64,000 nt of DNA from Convivina praedatoris (GCF_933208505.1 NZ_CAKOEU010000002.1), one strand, 5' to 3'. Shown: positions 23,432 through 31,785, counted from the first letter of the stretch. The notes: generated by a model not told the origin, from the letters alone. Numbers and translations: made by a program.

Positions 23432-23923
23432 ATGCAAAAGGTCACTAGTTATCCAAAACTAAATATCAAAGAGCTAGATTTTAGGAAACATCCCCATGCT
23501 AAGCGTGTGAACTGGCAAGGCTACAAGATAACCATAGCGATTACTAGGCCTAACTATGGTGGTGTGCTCTATTGGCTGGTCTGTCCTTACTGTGGCAAAA
23601 GAAAAAGCCTACTCTATCACGTAGGGCAGGCAGAACAGTGTCGTGTATGTGCTGGCTTGTATTATCCTGACCAGGACAACAAGGCTAGGCGTGATGGGGT
23701 CTATAAGATTATGGGACTGCATGAGAAGCAACTAAGGCTAATCAACAAGTTAGATCCAGCTTTGTATAACAGTTACATGGAGCTGGGTCGTTTAGTTGCC
23801 TGTGACTTGGCTTTCAGAATATATAGAACACCCAAACGGCCAAAGGGGATGCACTGGACTACTTACGCTAGGAAGCTGGAGCAGATTGACCGTATAAGCC
23901 TACAGTTAGCTAAGTTCTATTAA
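23432..23923 (+). CDS. Zinc-ribbon protein of unknown function (mobile-element type)
   Basis: A 163-residue basic protein with a CPYCGK motif and a CRVCAG motif about 20 residues apart (residues 54-80), so a four-cysteine zinc ribbon is likely. Tyr- and Arg-rich segments flank it. I do not recognise the family, although the pattern resembles uncharacterised proteins of plasmids and phages. The ATG at 23432 follows GAGGG at 5 nt; an in-frame TTG at 23420 is the alternative. Two long direct repeats lie in its promoter region. It is the last complete gene of the island. Confidence 0.6.
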   Translation: MQKVTSYPKLNIKELDFRKHPHAKRVNWQGYKITIAITRPNYGGVLYWLVCPYCGKRKSLLYHVGQAEQCRVCAGLYYPDQDNKARRDGVYKIMGLHEKQLRLINKLDPALYNSYMELGRLVACDLAFRIYRTPKRPKGMHWTTYARKLEQIDRISLQLAKFY

Positions 23924-24718
23924 CTATACTAAGAGGCTAGAGAAGCACACGACAAGGCTATTAAGGAGCAATAGGAGCAGGCACAGGAGTATCTGCATGG
24001 ACATAGTTAAACATACAAAAATTATGGTGCCGCCAATGATAATAAAAGCAATGGCCATTGTTATGCTTAGTGATAGAGGTGGTAATTTTGTTCGTCCGAC
24101 CGTGTACCAAAAAGGGATACTACTAATTAACATACTCCAGCCCACAATCGCCGTTTCACTAAAATTAGTTAATAATTGACGAGGCAACAAAGTGTAAGAT
24201 GCTTGGCTTAAACCAGCTAGCAGGCCCCAAATGATTGCAATTGGAGTAAGTGAAAGCGAGTTGATATTACCACTGGTAACTAGTAAAAAAGTGCCTATCA
24301 TTGCGACGCCAATTGCCATGAGATTTATCTTGCTTGGTAGGAAATGATTGACTACTGATAAATAAATCGTAATAAAAACTGGTGCTAAAAACTGCAGCAC
24401 AGTGGCGGTGGCGGCATTACCGTATTGAATCGCCATGAAATAAGAAAGTTGTGATGGGAGCATTCCTAGAAATGAAAAAAACATAAGACGGCTAGCCGCC
24501 TTTTTATCCCGCCAGACATTAAATATATTTTGTTTAGTGATAATTGAAAGGAACAATAATAACAGACCGGCCGTTAGCAGTCGTACACCGACTAGCCAAG
24601 TGGCGGATATGTTATGAGCGTTGAAGAGGGATTGGGCAACGGTTCCCGAAGCACCCCATAAAATGCTGCCAGTAATGGCGTAGATTAGGCTCGTACGTCT
24701 TGAAAGTGTATGCATCAT
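23924..24718 (-). CDS. EamA-family transporter, 3' end lost at the island junction
   Basis: The first 240 or so residues are a typical drug/metabolite transporter with duplicated EamA halves: LIYAITGSILWGASGT, the GNAATATVLQFLAPVFITIYL stretch, then IWGLLAGLSQASYTLLPRQL. Near 24000 the homology stops. The frame then runs into a Leu-rich tail and ends in island DNA, so the last two or three helices of an expected ~300-residue protein are replaced by unrelated residues. It is probably non-functional. The start at ATG 24718 follows AGAAGAGA. On the opposite strand the junction DNA reads like a decayed coiled-coil gene fragment with stops. Confidence 0.7.
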   Translation of the reverse strand: MMHTLSRRTSLIYAITGSILWGASGTVAQSLFNAHNISATWLVGVRLLTAGLLLLFLSIITKQNIFNVWRDKKAASRLMFFSFLGMLPSQLSYFMAIQYGNAATATVLQFLAPVFITIYLSVVNHFLPSKINLMAIGVAMIGTFLLVTSGNINSLSLTPIAIIWGLLAGLSQASYTLLPRQLLTNFSETAIVGWSMLISSIPFWYTVGRTKLPPLSLSITMAIAFIIIGGTIIFVCLTMSMQILLCLLLLLLNSLVVCFSSLLV

Positions 24719-24762
24719 AATATCTCTTCTCATTGGACGACAAAGATTGCCACTGGGAGTTA

Positions 24763-25581
24763 TTAAAAGTGAATATCGATTTTTTGATTTAATTCTTGTG
24801 CAATTCGTTCTAAGCGTTTTTTAAAATTGATTTTAGTAAAATTGGTATAAACATAATAAGGTGTGTCCGTAATTGGTTTAGTTAATTCTTTACCTAAACT
24901 AGAAATTTTTGATGCGGTACCAATAAATTGAATAGTATTCGGTTCTTCATCGCTGATGAAGGGCATCAATGATGTGATTTTTTCTGAATGAACGAGGTCG
25001 GTTATAATTTCAATAAATATTTGACTGGTAAATTTATTGACATAGCGCTTATTATTAAAATCTACAAAGTTTTCATCAGTATCTTCTGAGTCAATGATGT
25101 CTGAGATTTCTTCATCAAATAAATTAATATTAGCAATATTTGCTAGGGTATCTTTAACGCGTACTAGAAGTGTTTTGGCGGTTATTTTTCCTAATTTATC
25201 AATGTAGCTTGTATTTCCAATGGTATTATTATCTAATTCTAAATCTGCTTTTGAAAATTCTTGGATTAATTCTGCCTCAAGAAAATCTAACTGGGCTTTA
25301 GAAAGATGACCATCCTCACGGCCAAAGAAAATTACTTTATGCCACCAATTTTTATGCACACTATGCTGTTGTAGTCGAGTAAAAGTTGCGCCAGATGCTT
25401 GCCCAACGTATCGTTTATGTTCACCAATAAGAATATAAATTCCTGGTTTATGAGCTTCTTCCAAAAGATTAATTTTGGTCAGATCGTCTTTTTGAGCACT
25501 TACGATAAAAATGGGTTCATTATAGTAAATTGAAATGTGATCATTAGTAGATTCTTGATTTATGAAAATATGACGAGGCAT
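24763..25581 (-). CDS. GIY-YIG nuclease-family protein
   Basis: A 272-residue protein with a GIY-YIG domain at about residues 45-120: KPGIYILIGEHKRYVGQAS holds the GIY and YVG strands, an Arg follows in FTRLQQH, and a Glu in LEAELIQEF can bind metal. The remaining 150 residues have no motif I recognise. Such proteins in bacterial genomes are often solitary nucleases of unknown target. AAAAGGAAC precedes the ATG. It lies at the island edge in AT-rich DNA but in the same orientation as the next cluster. Confidence 0.75.
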   Translation of the reverse strand: MPRHIFINQESTNDHISIYYNEPIFIVSAQKDDLTKINLLEEAHKPGIYILIGEHKRYVGQASGATFTRLQQHSVHKNWWHKVIFFGREDGHLSKAQLDFLEAELIQEFSKADLELDNNTIGNTSYIDKLGKITAKTLLVRVKDTLANIANINLFDEEISDIIDSEDTDENFVDFNNKRYVNKFTSQIFIEIITDLVHSEKITSLMPFISDEEPNTIQFIGTASKISSLGKELTKPITDTPYYVYTNFTKINFKKRLERIAQELNQKIDIHF

Positions 25582-25628
25582 TTTTTAGTTCCTTTTATTA
25601 GTATTACAGACTAAATGAATTATATCTT

Positions 25629-25662
25629 AAAAAGGCTTCCTATATAGAATAGGAAGCCTTTT
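25629..25662 (-). terminator. Intrinsic terminator of the membrane-protein cluster
   Basis: AAAAGGCTTCCTAT pairs with ATAGGAAGCCTTTT across 5 nt. It is active-looking on both strands and separates the cluster ending at 25837 from the GIY-YIG gene. Confidence 0.8.
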
Positions 25663-25836
25663 CCGGTTGAAATAGCTTATTGGACAGTTATCTTGTTTGT
25701 ATTTCAATACGAATACAAGTGCTAGAAGGTCCTCAGTAGAAAATGATATGGTACCAGGGAATAGGAGTTTCACAAACGAGATAGTAGTGAAATTGGCATC
25801 AAGATATAATTGAAATTTTGGACTGATTCTATATCT

Positions 25837-26199
25837 CTACACAATAGTTGTGTGAGTACTAGTACCGCCAGTATGAGTAGCCATAGTTAGTATAAATCCA
25901 ATAAAAGCGATATAGAGAATAATACCAATTAAACCAATAATAAACTGAGCTAATCCAGCTCGATTCCATGTTGCTTGAACTGCTCTAAAGGTGTCAATGT
26001 CTTTGTAATCACCCTTTTGCCAGGCCCACTCGTTTCCCTTGAAACCACAGACAAACATCCAGATTAAGTTGAAGCCAGGAATTAAGCAAAGTAAAGGTAA
26101 ATAGGTTTTATTACCGATTCCCCAAAACACATTGTATATAAAGGCTCCCCAGTTCCATCCTTTAATTTCGCTAGGTACGATTTTACCATTTTCATTCAT
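25837..26199 (-). CDS. Small membrane protein, unknown function (GWNWGAF type)
   Basis: A 120-residue protein with three hydrophobic segments. The N-terminal IKGWNWGAFIYNVFWGIGNKTYLPLL segment followed by GFKGNEWAWQKGDY is a recurring arrangement in small Gram-positive membrane proteins often left as unknown. The ATG at 26199 is chosen because AAGGAG lies 9 nt upstream; an upstream TTG at 26217 overlaps it. It lies 21 nt after the MscL-like gene and is probably cotranscribed. Confidence 0.7.
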   Translation of the reverse strand: MNENGKIVPSEIKGWNWGAFIYNVFWGIGNKTYLPLLCLIPGFNLIWMFVCGFKGNEWAWQKGDYKDIDTFRAVQATWNRAGLAQFIIGLIGIILYIAFIGFILTMATHTGGTSTHTTIV

Positions 26200-26220
26200 A
26201 ATAATTTGCTCCTTCAATAA

Positions 26221-26718
26221 TTATTGTTTTTCTTGAATAGCTTCTAGTTTTGATAATATCTCTCGTTGAAGTTTGGCATTTTCCGCTTGCAATTTATTGT
26301 TTTCCGCCTGCATTTTTTGGAAGACGAGGGCGTCTTCATGCGCTTGATCAAATCCCCATTGCTCTTCTTTGGTTCTAATTAATGAATTATTAATAAATTG
26401 AATTGTATAAAAAACAGTTAGGGCAATAAACAGCATAGTTAGAAAACTATTTAAAAAATCACCAAATGGAGCCATAATCAAATCAAAGTCAAGGGGGTGA
26501 TTCTTATTCATAGACCATTTAAGGATGAAGTTAACCGTGCCAGAAGCGGTTGAAATTAAATCCTTAATGGCTGACCCAAAGCTATTACCTACTACAACCG
26601 AAATTACAAAAGTTAGCAGGTTCGGTGCAAAGATAAACTGCCGAAAGGCGACCCACTTAGCATTGGTACTGTTAATTATTTTGTCAGTTCCTTTAGTAAT
26701 GTGATCTTTAGCTTTCAT
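26221..26718 (-). CDS. MscL-like mechanosensitive channel with a long C-terminal coiled coil
   Basis: A 165-residue protein. Residues 25-60 (FRQFIFAPNLLTFVISVVVGNSFGSAIKDL-type) match the N-terminal helix and first membrane segment of MscL. FGDFLNSFLTMLFIALTVFYTIQFIN is the second membrane segment, followed by RTKEEQ as in MscL. The periplasmic loop is short. The C-terminal 50 residues form an extended Gln/Glu/Lys coiled coil longer than in the usual 130-residue channel. It is a divergent member, so turgor-release activity is inferred. AAGGAG precedes the ATG. Confidence 0.75.
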   Translation of the reverse strand: MKAKDHITKGTDKIINSTNAKWVAFRQFIFAPNLLTFVISVVVGNSFGSAIKDLISTASGTVNFILKWSMNKNHPLDFDLIMAPFGDFLNSFLTMLFIALTVFYTIQFINNSLIRTKEEQWGFDQAHEDALVFQKMQAENNKLQAENAKLQREILSKLEAIQEKQ

Positions 26719-26745
26719 AGTAATTACATAACTCCTTAATATTGC

Positions 26746-26910
26746 TTAGTTCTGATGGCGATTAGTCCACACGAAGGCAACCAATAGAATGACTGTAGCT
26801 AAGTTAGCCGTGATAAGTGAAAAATCAGTTGCTTGTAAAATCCAACTTACGAGCGAGACAAACATTAATAATAATGAGATAATTATGGCTATTGTGCTCA
26901 TTTTATTCAT
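26746..26910 (-). CDS. 54-residue two-segment membrane protein, unknown
   Basis: A short reading frame starting ATG at 26910, 6 nt after AAGGAG, encodes MNKMSTIAIIISLLLMF followed by a second hydrophobic run and ending VWTNRHQN. It has two predicted membrane segments and almost nothing else. It fits between the MscL-like gene and the next small membrane gene with tight spacing (10 and 27 nt), so it is very likely a real cotranscribed gene. Confidence 0.7.
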   Translation of the reverse strand: MNKMSTIAIIISLLLMFVSLVSWILQATDFSLITANLATVILLVAFVWTNRHQN

Positions 26911-26920
26911 AAAAAACTCC

Positions 26921-27229
26921 TTAAAATTGATAACCTTGTGAATTTATGATGTTCTTGGACATATCATCCATGGGTCGATAACCTTTGGCTAGTAAGTCTC
27001 TTAGGTAAAGCCCATTGTAAATAAAGGCAAAGACAATGCTAAATATACCAACGCCAATTCCAAAACTGGGTACACCTAATATGATTTGAATTACTAATGC
27101 AATGAAAAACCATTTCCAATCACCACGAAAAAGAGTTGGAAAAGCATTAAAAAATAAGGTTGTCCATGAAAAACCGATTTTTACACGTTTGGTATGCCTG
27201 TTTACAGGGTTAATTAGATTAACATACAT
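26921..27229 (-). CDS. Small membrane protein, unknown function (first gene of the cluster)
   Basis: A 102-residue protein. MYVNLINPVNRHTKRVKIGFSW is followed by LFFNAFPTLFRGDWKWFFIALV and a second hydrophobic segment, with a polar tail containing GYRPMDDMS. The FSWTTLFFN...LFRGDWKW pattern is shared with small Gram-positive membrane proteins of unknown role (DUF2628-like). The ATG at 27229 follows GGAG at 7 nt; upstream in-frame codons lack a ribosome site. Confidence 0.7.
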   Translation of the reverse strand: MYVNLINPVNRHTKRVKIGFSWTTLFFNAFPTLFRGDWKWFFIALVIQIILGVPSFGIGVGIFSIVFAFIYNGLYLRDLLAKGYRPMDDMSKNIINSQGYQF

Positions 27230-27359
27230 TATTTTTCTCCTCAAGGTGGGCATTACGTAAGGTAATAAGACGATTGCCACACTTATTAATGGCTCTAGCT
27301 TTATTTTATCATGATTCCAATAACCAATTTCTTTCTAACTATTGTTTTTAAAAATCTTT

Positions 27360-27365
27360 TATAAT
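27360..27365 (+). promoter_or_regulatory. -10 element of the propeller-like gene
   Basis: TATAAT lies 21 bp upstream of the ATG at 27387. No clear -35 is visible. Confidence 0.4.
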
Positions 27366-27386
27366 TGAGTAGATAAGGGAGTAGCG

Positions 27387-28571
27387 ATGATTAAAAAGAG
27401 AAATAAAGGTAGTTTTATTTATGTATCGGTAATACTCATTTTGTTTATTTGTTTCAGTATTGGTATTGCTCAGATTGATCGTACTGATAAATACAAAAGA
27501 ATGATTGCTAGTGCTAAAGATGTGCCTATGTGGCAGGCTGATACACATGAACTAGTCAGTGAAGCTGAATTTAAACATAATTTTGAGATTGCCAATCACC
27601 AGGGAAACAAAGATGCGCGGGTTCCCACAGACAATATCACCTCGATTGTTATGCCAGGCCTGCGGGGGGCATGGTCTGTTGACCATAAAACTAAGCGTGC
27701 TAGTTTTGGTAATAACTGGGTGCCTCAGGGTATCACACAAAATAGTAGTTATTTCTTTATTAGTCTCTATGATGGGGATCACAAGCGTAATTCATTAATT
27801 ATTGTCATTGATAAGCAAAATCGCCAGTATGTTAAAAGTTTAATCTTAGACAGTAAGTCACATGTTGGCGGATTAGCTTATGATGTCGAACATGATCGGC
27901 TTTGGTGGTCCAATGATGGTACTCAATTTGCGGGACTTTCTTACGCCTATTTAAGTGATATTAAGCAGTATCAGCCGACTGAGGAGGAGCCGACTTTAAA
28001 GAGCCAGCGGATTGCAATCCCTTGGGCAAGTCGTACCTCGGGGATTGCTTACCATAATCATGAGATGTTTATTGTTAAATATGGATTGAATGTCGCTAAC
28101 CGAACAATTGCGGTGATGGCATTTAATCCAGATACTGGCTTACCATCTGATAATCAGCAGGTACAAGTGGTTTATAAGGGTACTAGCTTACAAGAATATA
28201 TCGAAACTCTAATCAAAGAAAAGAAAATTAAATCAGTTGCTTCTGGTTTTGATCGAATGCAGGGGTTAGCAATTACTAAGTACAATTTAGCCTTAATTAC
28301 ACAATCAAATGGGGATGATAATTCAGTCTTAATGGTTGTGCAGCCTAATGGGAAGACTGGTTCAAAATTTGATTATACCGATGACGTGGCAGGTGCAAAA
28401 AAGATTGTTTTACCGCCTTCAGTGGAACAAGTTAATACTAATAATAACAATAGTATGTCGCTCATTTTTGAAAGTGGGGCTAAAATGTATCGCGAGCAGG
28501 GGCAAGTTTCTAAGCGTGCTAAAATCATTGATCGTATTGTGACCATTCCAATAACAGTTAGTCAAGAATAA
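27387..28571 (+). CDS. Membrane-anchored extracellular protein, possible beta-propeller
   Basis: A 394-residue protein with an N-terminal signal anchor (FIYVSVILILFICFSIGIA, residues 11-29) and a large exported domain. Repeated short blocks such as GGLAYDVEHDRLWWSND, SGIAYHNHEMFIVKYG and QGLAITKYNLALITQSNGDDNSVL suggest the blades of a propeller, as in strictosidine-synthase or YncE-like folds. No catalytic motif is evident and I do not recognise the family. AAGGGAG precedes the ATG. It is monocistronic with its own terminator. Confidence 0.65.
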   Translation: MIKKRNKGSFIYVSVILILFICFSIGIAQIDRTDKYKRMIASAKDVPMWQADTHELVSEAEFKHNFEIANHQGNKDARVPTDNITSIVMPGLRGAWSVDHKTKRASFGNNWVPQGITQNSSYFFISLYDGDHKRNSLIIVIDKQNRQYVKSLILDSKSHVGGLAYDVEHDRLWWSNDGTQFAGLSYAYLSDIKQYQPTEEEPTLKSQRIAIPWASRTSGIAYHNHEMFIVKYGLNVANRTIAVMAFNPDTGLPSDNQQVQVVYKGTSLQEYIETLIKEKKIKSVASGFDRMQGLAITKYNLALITQSNGDDNSVLMVVQPNGKTGSKFDYTDDVAGAKKIVLPPSVEQVNTNNNNSMSLIFESGAKMYREQGQVSKRAKIIDRIVTIPITVSQE

Positions 28572-28581
28572 ATACTGATAT

Positions 28582-28614
28582 AAAAAACCTCTTAGTGCAC
28601 TAAGGGGTTTTATA
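28582..28614 (+). terminator. Bidirectional intrinsic terminator
   Basis: AAAACCTCTTAGTGC pairs with GCACTAAGGGGTTTT (one mismatch), with T or A runs on both sides. It lies between the convergent propeller-like and SMR genes. Confidence 0.8.
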
Positions 28615-28624
28615 TTGGGTATTT

Positions 28625-28945
28625 TTAAGATGGTTCAAACCAGGAGACGATAACTACGCCAATGACAATGAGAGCTATGCCAATGATACTCATCCAGCTA
28701 ACGCTTTCCTTCCAGAAAAGAACCGCGATTAATGTAGTAATGATAATTCCAAGACCAGCCCAAACAGCGTAAGCAATACTTAAATTGACACTTTTTAGTG
28801 ATAGTGCAAAGAAATAAAAACAGATGCCATAGGTCGTTAAGGCACCAATGGAAGGCCAAAATTGACTAAAGCCGTTGGAAGCTTTAAGTAGATTAGTAGC
28901 AATAATTTCACCAATTATAGCTAGAGCTAGAAAGAAATATCCCAT
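28625..28945 (-). CDS. SMR-family small multidrug exporter
   Basis: A 106-residue protein with four membrane helices, the family's usual length. Glu13 in LALAIIGEIIATNLLK is the proton/drug-coupling residue, and SIAYAVWAGLGII is the SMR signature in helix 3. It exports quaternary cations in exchange for protons, or guanidinium in one subgroup. The ATG at 28945 follows AGGAG at 5 nt; upstream in-frame residues have no homology. It is a single gene, so it is probably a homodimer rather than a paired EbrAB type. Confidence 0.9.
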   Translation of the reverse strand: MGYFFLALAIIGEIIATNLLKASNGFSQFWPSIGALTTYGICFYFFALSLKSVNLSIAYAVWAGLGIIITTLIAVLFWKESVSWMSIIGIALIVIGVVIVSWFEPS

Positions 28946-29011
28946 ATTTTCTCCTGTAATTATAATATCTTTTATTAACCATTGTATTATATGAATCACT
29001 AAATAATTGTA

Positions 29012-29042
29012 AATAAAAACCACTCAAGTAGATAGAGTGGTT
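29012..29042 (-). terminator. Intrinsic terminator after the nitroreductase gene
   Basis: On the minus strand AACCACTC pairs with GAGTGGTT, followed by TTTATTT. Confidence 0.75.
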
Positions 29043-29051
29043 AAATGTGAA

Positions 29052-29660
29052 TTACTTAGTTGAGGTGATAAGTTGGAAACGATCTTCATCAGGCATGTAG
29101 TCTTTTTGACCAGCTGGCGCTTCAATTGAACCGAATGGCATTTCAGCCCGTAATCGCCAGGTACTTGGAATATTAAACTCATTTTGAACATCCTCATCAA
29201 TCAATGGATTATAGTGTTGAGTAGAAGCGCCAATACCAGCTTCAGCTAAGGCTACCCAGATGGCGTAGTCGGCAATTCCTAGACCTTGTTCGGACCAATC
29301 ATAGAAGTTATCAGCATATAATGGGAAATTTTCTTCAAGTCCCTTAACAACCGGTGTGTCGGTGAATAATAGTACGGTTCCAAAACCAGCCTTGAAGGAC
29401 TGATTAATTTTATCGGTCGTCTTTTCGAAGGATTCGGCACTTTTAGAAACGGCCTTTAATTTAGCCAGAACGATATCCCACAATCTATCATGGGCGGCTC
29501 CTGTTAGTACAATTGCTCGAACTGACTGGCTATTAAAAGCAGTTGGTGTTTCACGAACTGCGCCTTTCACAATATTAAAAATCTCTTCAGGTGTCTGTGA
29601 AACATTCTTACCCAGACTATAAATTGAACGACGTTGCTTCTGTAGTGTATCAAATGACAT
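29052..29660 (-). CDS. Nitroreductase-family oxidoreductase
   Basis: A 202-residue FMN-dependent oxidoreductase. RRSIYSLGKNVSQTPEEI starts the fold, PTAFNSQSVRAIVLTGAAHDRLWDI carries the flavin-binding segment, and GIGASTQHYNPLID is a family hallmark of the small nitroreductases that reduce quinones, nitro compounds or similar electrophiles. AAGGAGAA precedes the ATG. It is divergent from an Rrf2-type regulator gene whose palindromic site lies between them, so redox or nitrosative control is likely. Confidence 0.88.
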   Translation of the reverse strand: MSFDTLQKQRRSIYSLGKNVSQTPEEIFNIVKGAVRETPTAFNSQSVRAIVLTGAAHDRLWDIVLAKLKAVSKSAESFEKTTDKINQSFKAGFGTVLLFTDTPVVKGLEENFPLYADNFYDWSEQGLGIADYAIWVALAEAGIGASTQHYNPLIDEDVQNEFNIPSTWRLRAEMPFGSIEAPAGQKDYMPDEDRFQLITSTK

Positions 29661-29693
29661 GACAATTCTCCTTGTGCTTATATAAAATACACC

Positions 29694-29708
29694 TAGTATG
29701 CTATACTA
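29694..29708. promoter_or_regulatory. Candidate Rrf2 operator
   Basis: TAGTAT-GCT-ATACTA is a 6-bp perfect inverted repeat midway between the divergent nitroreductase and Rrf2-type genes. Confidence 0.5.
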
Positions 29709-29741
29709 TTTTTAGCAAACGGTCAAGTCAGGGGATAAATA

Positions 29742-30152
29742 ATGAAGTATTCTTTACAGTTTAGTGATGCCTTACATATTTTGGCTTATTTAAAAATTTT
29801 TGAAGAAAATGAGGGTATCACTAGTCAACAAATTGCTGAAAGTGTTAATACCAATCCAACTCGGATTAGACGGATAATGGGGAAGTTAAAAAAAGCCGGT
29901 TTGATTTGTTCGACCAGTGGGGTGGCCACCCCTTCTCTGGCAAAATCAGTTGATCAAATTACTTTTTTGGCGGTTTATCAAGCGTTAGATGAACAGCAGC
30001 GAGTGATTCCTATTGATGAAAATACGAATCTAGAATGTCCAGTTGGTAAAAATATTAAAAAGGCATTAGCCATCGAATATGATCAATTGGATCAAGTAGT
30101 TGAACAGCAGCTAGCGAAAATGACTTTGGGTGATTTGGTGGCAAATTTATAA
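29742..30152 (+). CDS. Rrf2-family transcriptional regulator
   Basis: A 136-residue winged-helix protein. MKYSLQFSDALHILAYLKI and ITSQQIAESVNTNPTRIRRIMGKLKKAGLI form the Rrf2 helix-turn-helix. Only one cysteine lies in the C-terminal half (ECPVGKNI), and not the three needed for an iron-sulfur cluster, so it resembles the cluster-free members such as YwnA or Rrf2-type quinone or cysteine sensors. It is divergent from the nitroreductase gene, which is its probable target. Confidence 0.88.
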   Translation: MKYSLQFSDALHILAYLKIFEENEGITSQQIAESVNTNPTRIRRIMGKLKKAGLICSTSGVATPSLAKSVDQITFLAVYQALDEQQRVIPIDENTNLECPVGKNIKKALAIEYDQLDQVVEQQLAKMTLGDLVANL

Positions 30153-30200
30153 ATAATATAAAAAGACGCCTATCGTTAGATAAGCGTCTTTTTATATTAT
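30153..30200. terminator. Strong bidirectional terminator
   Basis: ATAATATAAAAAGACGC (30153-30169) pairs perfectly over 17 bp with its complement at 30184-30200, with an inner TATC/GATA stem. It lies between convergent genes. Confidence 0.85.
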
Positions 30201-30205
30201 GGAAG

Positions 30206-31735
30206 TTAGTTATATTTCTTCTTGTTCAATACAACAGCACCGGCCATGGCGGTACCGGCTAAAGCGAAGGCTGTTAAAGCGGCTACATTATTTTCAGCTG
30301 TTTTAGCAGTGGCTGGTAGGGCAGCTGCGCTCTTAGCAATTACTTGCTTAGCAGCTGCTTCTTGATTAGCCTTGAAAGAAAGTGCTTGAGCAGCCATTGC
30401 GGCTGCTTGTTTGGCAGTAGCCTGTCCGTTGGCTTGTTGCGTAGCACTTTTAGCGGCTTGGACAGCGGCCGCTTGAGCAGCCATAGCAGCTTCTTGGGCG
30501 GCTTTAGCAGCATCAATAGCTTGCTGAGCAGCTTCTTGGGCGGCTTTAGCAGCAGCTTGCGCAGCCTTTACAGCATCATCAGTTGATGTGCTATCAATCT
30601 TACCACCTTGCTTAGCATCTTCATAGGCTTTTTGGGCAGCATCAGCTGCCTTGTCTAAGTCGGCTGCCTTTAACTTAAGGGTTTGCGCAAGCTTAGCATC
30701 CTTAGCAGCAGTGTCATTAGCCGTTTTAGCATTGGCATCAGCCTTCTTAACTATTTCAGCCGCTTGAGAATCTTCCTTTTTGGCTTGATCAAAATTCTTT
30801 TGAGCAGACTCTAATGCTTTAGTGGCCTCAAAACGAGCTTTTTCAGCTGTATCTAGGGCCTTTTTGGTACTATCAACTTTGGATTGGTCAGCAGGTAGGG
30901 CATCTTTAGCGGCCTTGGCATCCTTTTGAGCTTTTTCATAGGCTGCTTGGGCTGCGTCAGCTGTTTTCTTAGCCGTTTGATAGGCTTGGTACTTTTCTGA
31001 AGCAGCCGCAGAAGCTGTATCTGTGACTTTCTTGGCAGCCTCATACTTGGCATCAGCTGCTTTAACGGCTTCAGAATCTTGATTTTTTTGCGCCTCTGCT
31101 AATTTCTTGTCAGCTTGATCTTGGGCCCTATTAGCTTCGCTACGAGTTTTCTCAGCTTGATATAGGTTATCTTTAGAGATAACTAGTTCACTTTGAGTGG
31201 TTGAAGCGGATTGACTAACACTGTTGAGTTGGTCAACCACAGCCTGATCTTTAGCTAATTGATCTTGGGCCTTGGTATTGGCATCATGAGCTTTTACAGC
31301 CTTAGCTGAGGCGTCATCAACCGCTTGTTTAGACTTATCAACTTGTTTACCAGCTTCTTGAACCGCTGTACTGGTTGAAGTGGCAATTTGTTTTGCTTTT
31401 GCATCGTTAGCATTAATTTGCTTGGCTGTCTGTGATGACTTGTCAGCCTTTTGTTGTGCAGCATCTGCTTGACTATGAGCCGTGCTAGCAGCTGTTGAAG
31501 TTGACTGAGCAGTTTTAGCTAAGTCATCTAAACTAGCAACTGTACTTGTTGGCACAGAGGCTGGGGTAGTGGTGTTAGTTGAATCTGCTTTGGCAGTAGT
31601 CGGAACGGTAGTATCTGCACTCGCTGTGTTATTAAGTGCGATGGCACCACCCACCAGAGTAGCTGTAAGCATCATTGAGTAAACCCATTGTTTACCATTT
31701 TTGTACATCTTGTAGTGTTCAGTAGTACTTGGCAT
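30206..31735 (-). CDS. KxYKxGKxW-signal, Ala/Lys-rich coiled-coil surface protein with an LPATA sorting signal
   Basis: A 509-residue cell-wall protein. Residues 9-17 (KMYKNGKQW) match the KxYKxGKxW signal peptide; cleavage is likely after ASA (residue 40). A Thr/Ser-rich stretch follows, then about 380 residues of Ala-, Lys-, Gln- and Asp-rich heptad-like sequence that should form a long coiled coil. From residue 473 comes LPATA, a hydrophobic segment and the basic tail NKKKYN, a sortase-anchoring arrangement with Ala in place of the Gly of LPxTG. No adhesin domain was recognised, so the role is structural or adhesive by inference. Confidence 0.85.
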   Translation of the reverse strand: MPSTTEHYKMYKNGKQWVYSMMLTATLVGGAIALNNTASADTTVPTTAKADSTNTTTPASVPTSTVASLDDLAKTAQSTSTAASTAHSQADAAQQKADKSSQTAKQINANDAKAKQIATSTSTAVQEAGKQVDKSKQAVDDASAKAVKAHDANTKAQDQLAKDQAVVDQLNSVSQSASTTQSELVISKDNLYQAEKTRSEANRAQDQADKKLAEAQKNQDSEAVKAADAKYEAAKKVTDTASAAASEKYQAYQTAKKTADAAQAAYEKAQKDAKAAKDALPADQSKVDSTKKALDTAEKARFEATKALESAQKNFDQAKKEDSQAAEIVKKADANAKTANDTAAKDAKLAQTLKLKAADLDKAADAAQKAYEDAKQGGKIDSTSTDDAVKAAQAAAKAAQEAAQQAIDAAKAAQEAAMAAQAAAVQAAKSATQQANGQATAKQAAAMAAQALSFKANQEAAAKQVIAKSAAALPATAKTAENNVAALTAFALAGTAMAGAVVLNKKKYN

Positions 31736-31785
31736 AAATTAATATCTCCCTTAGCTCCTTAATTTTCGAAACTTTTCACACTTTG

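Noticed and set aside
20504..24010. attR copy of the tmRNA 3' end
   Set aside because: I looked for a repeat of the last 20 or so bases of ssrA (GGTTCGACTCC and CAGATCCA) at the island's far end and found none. The short GATCCA near 23757 lies inside a gene and is not extended.
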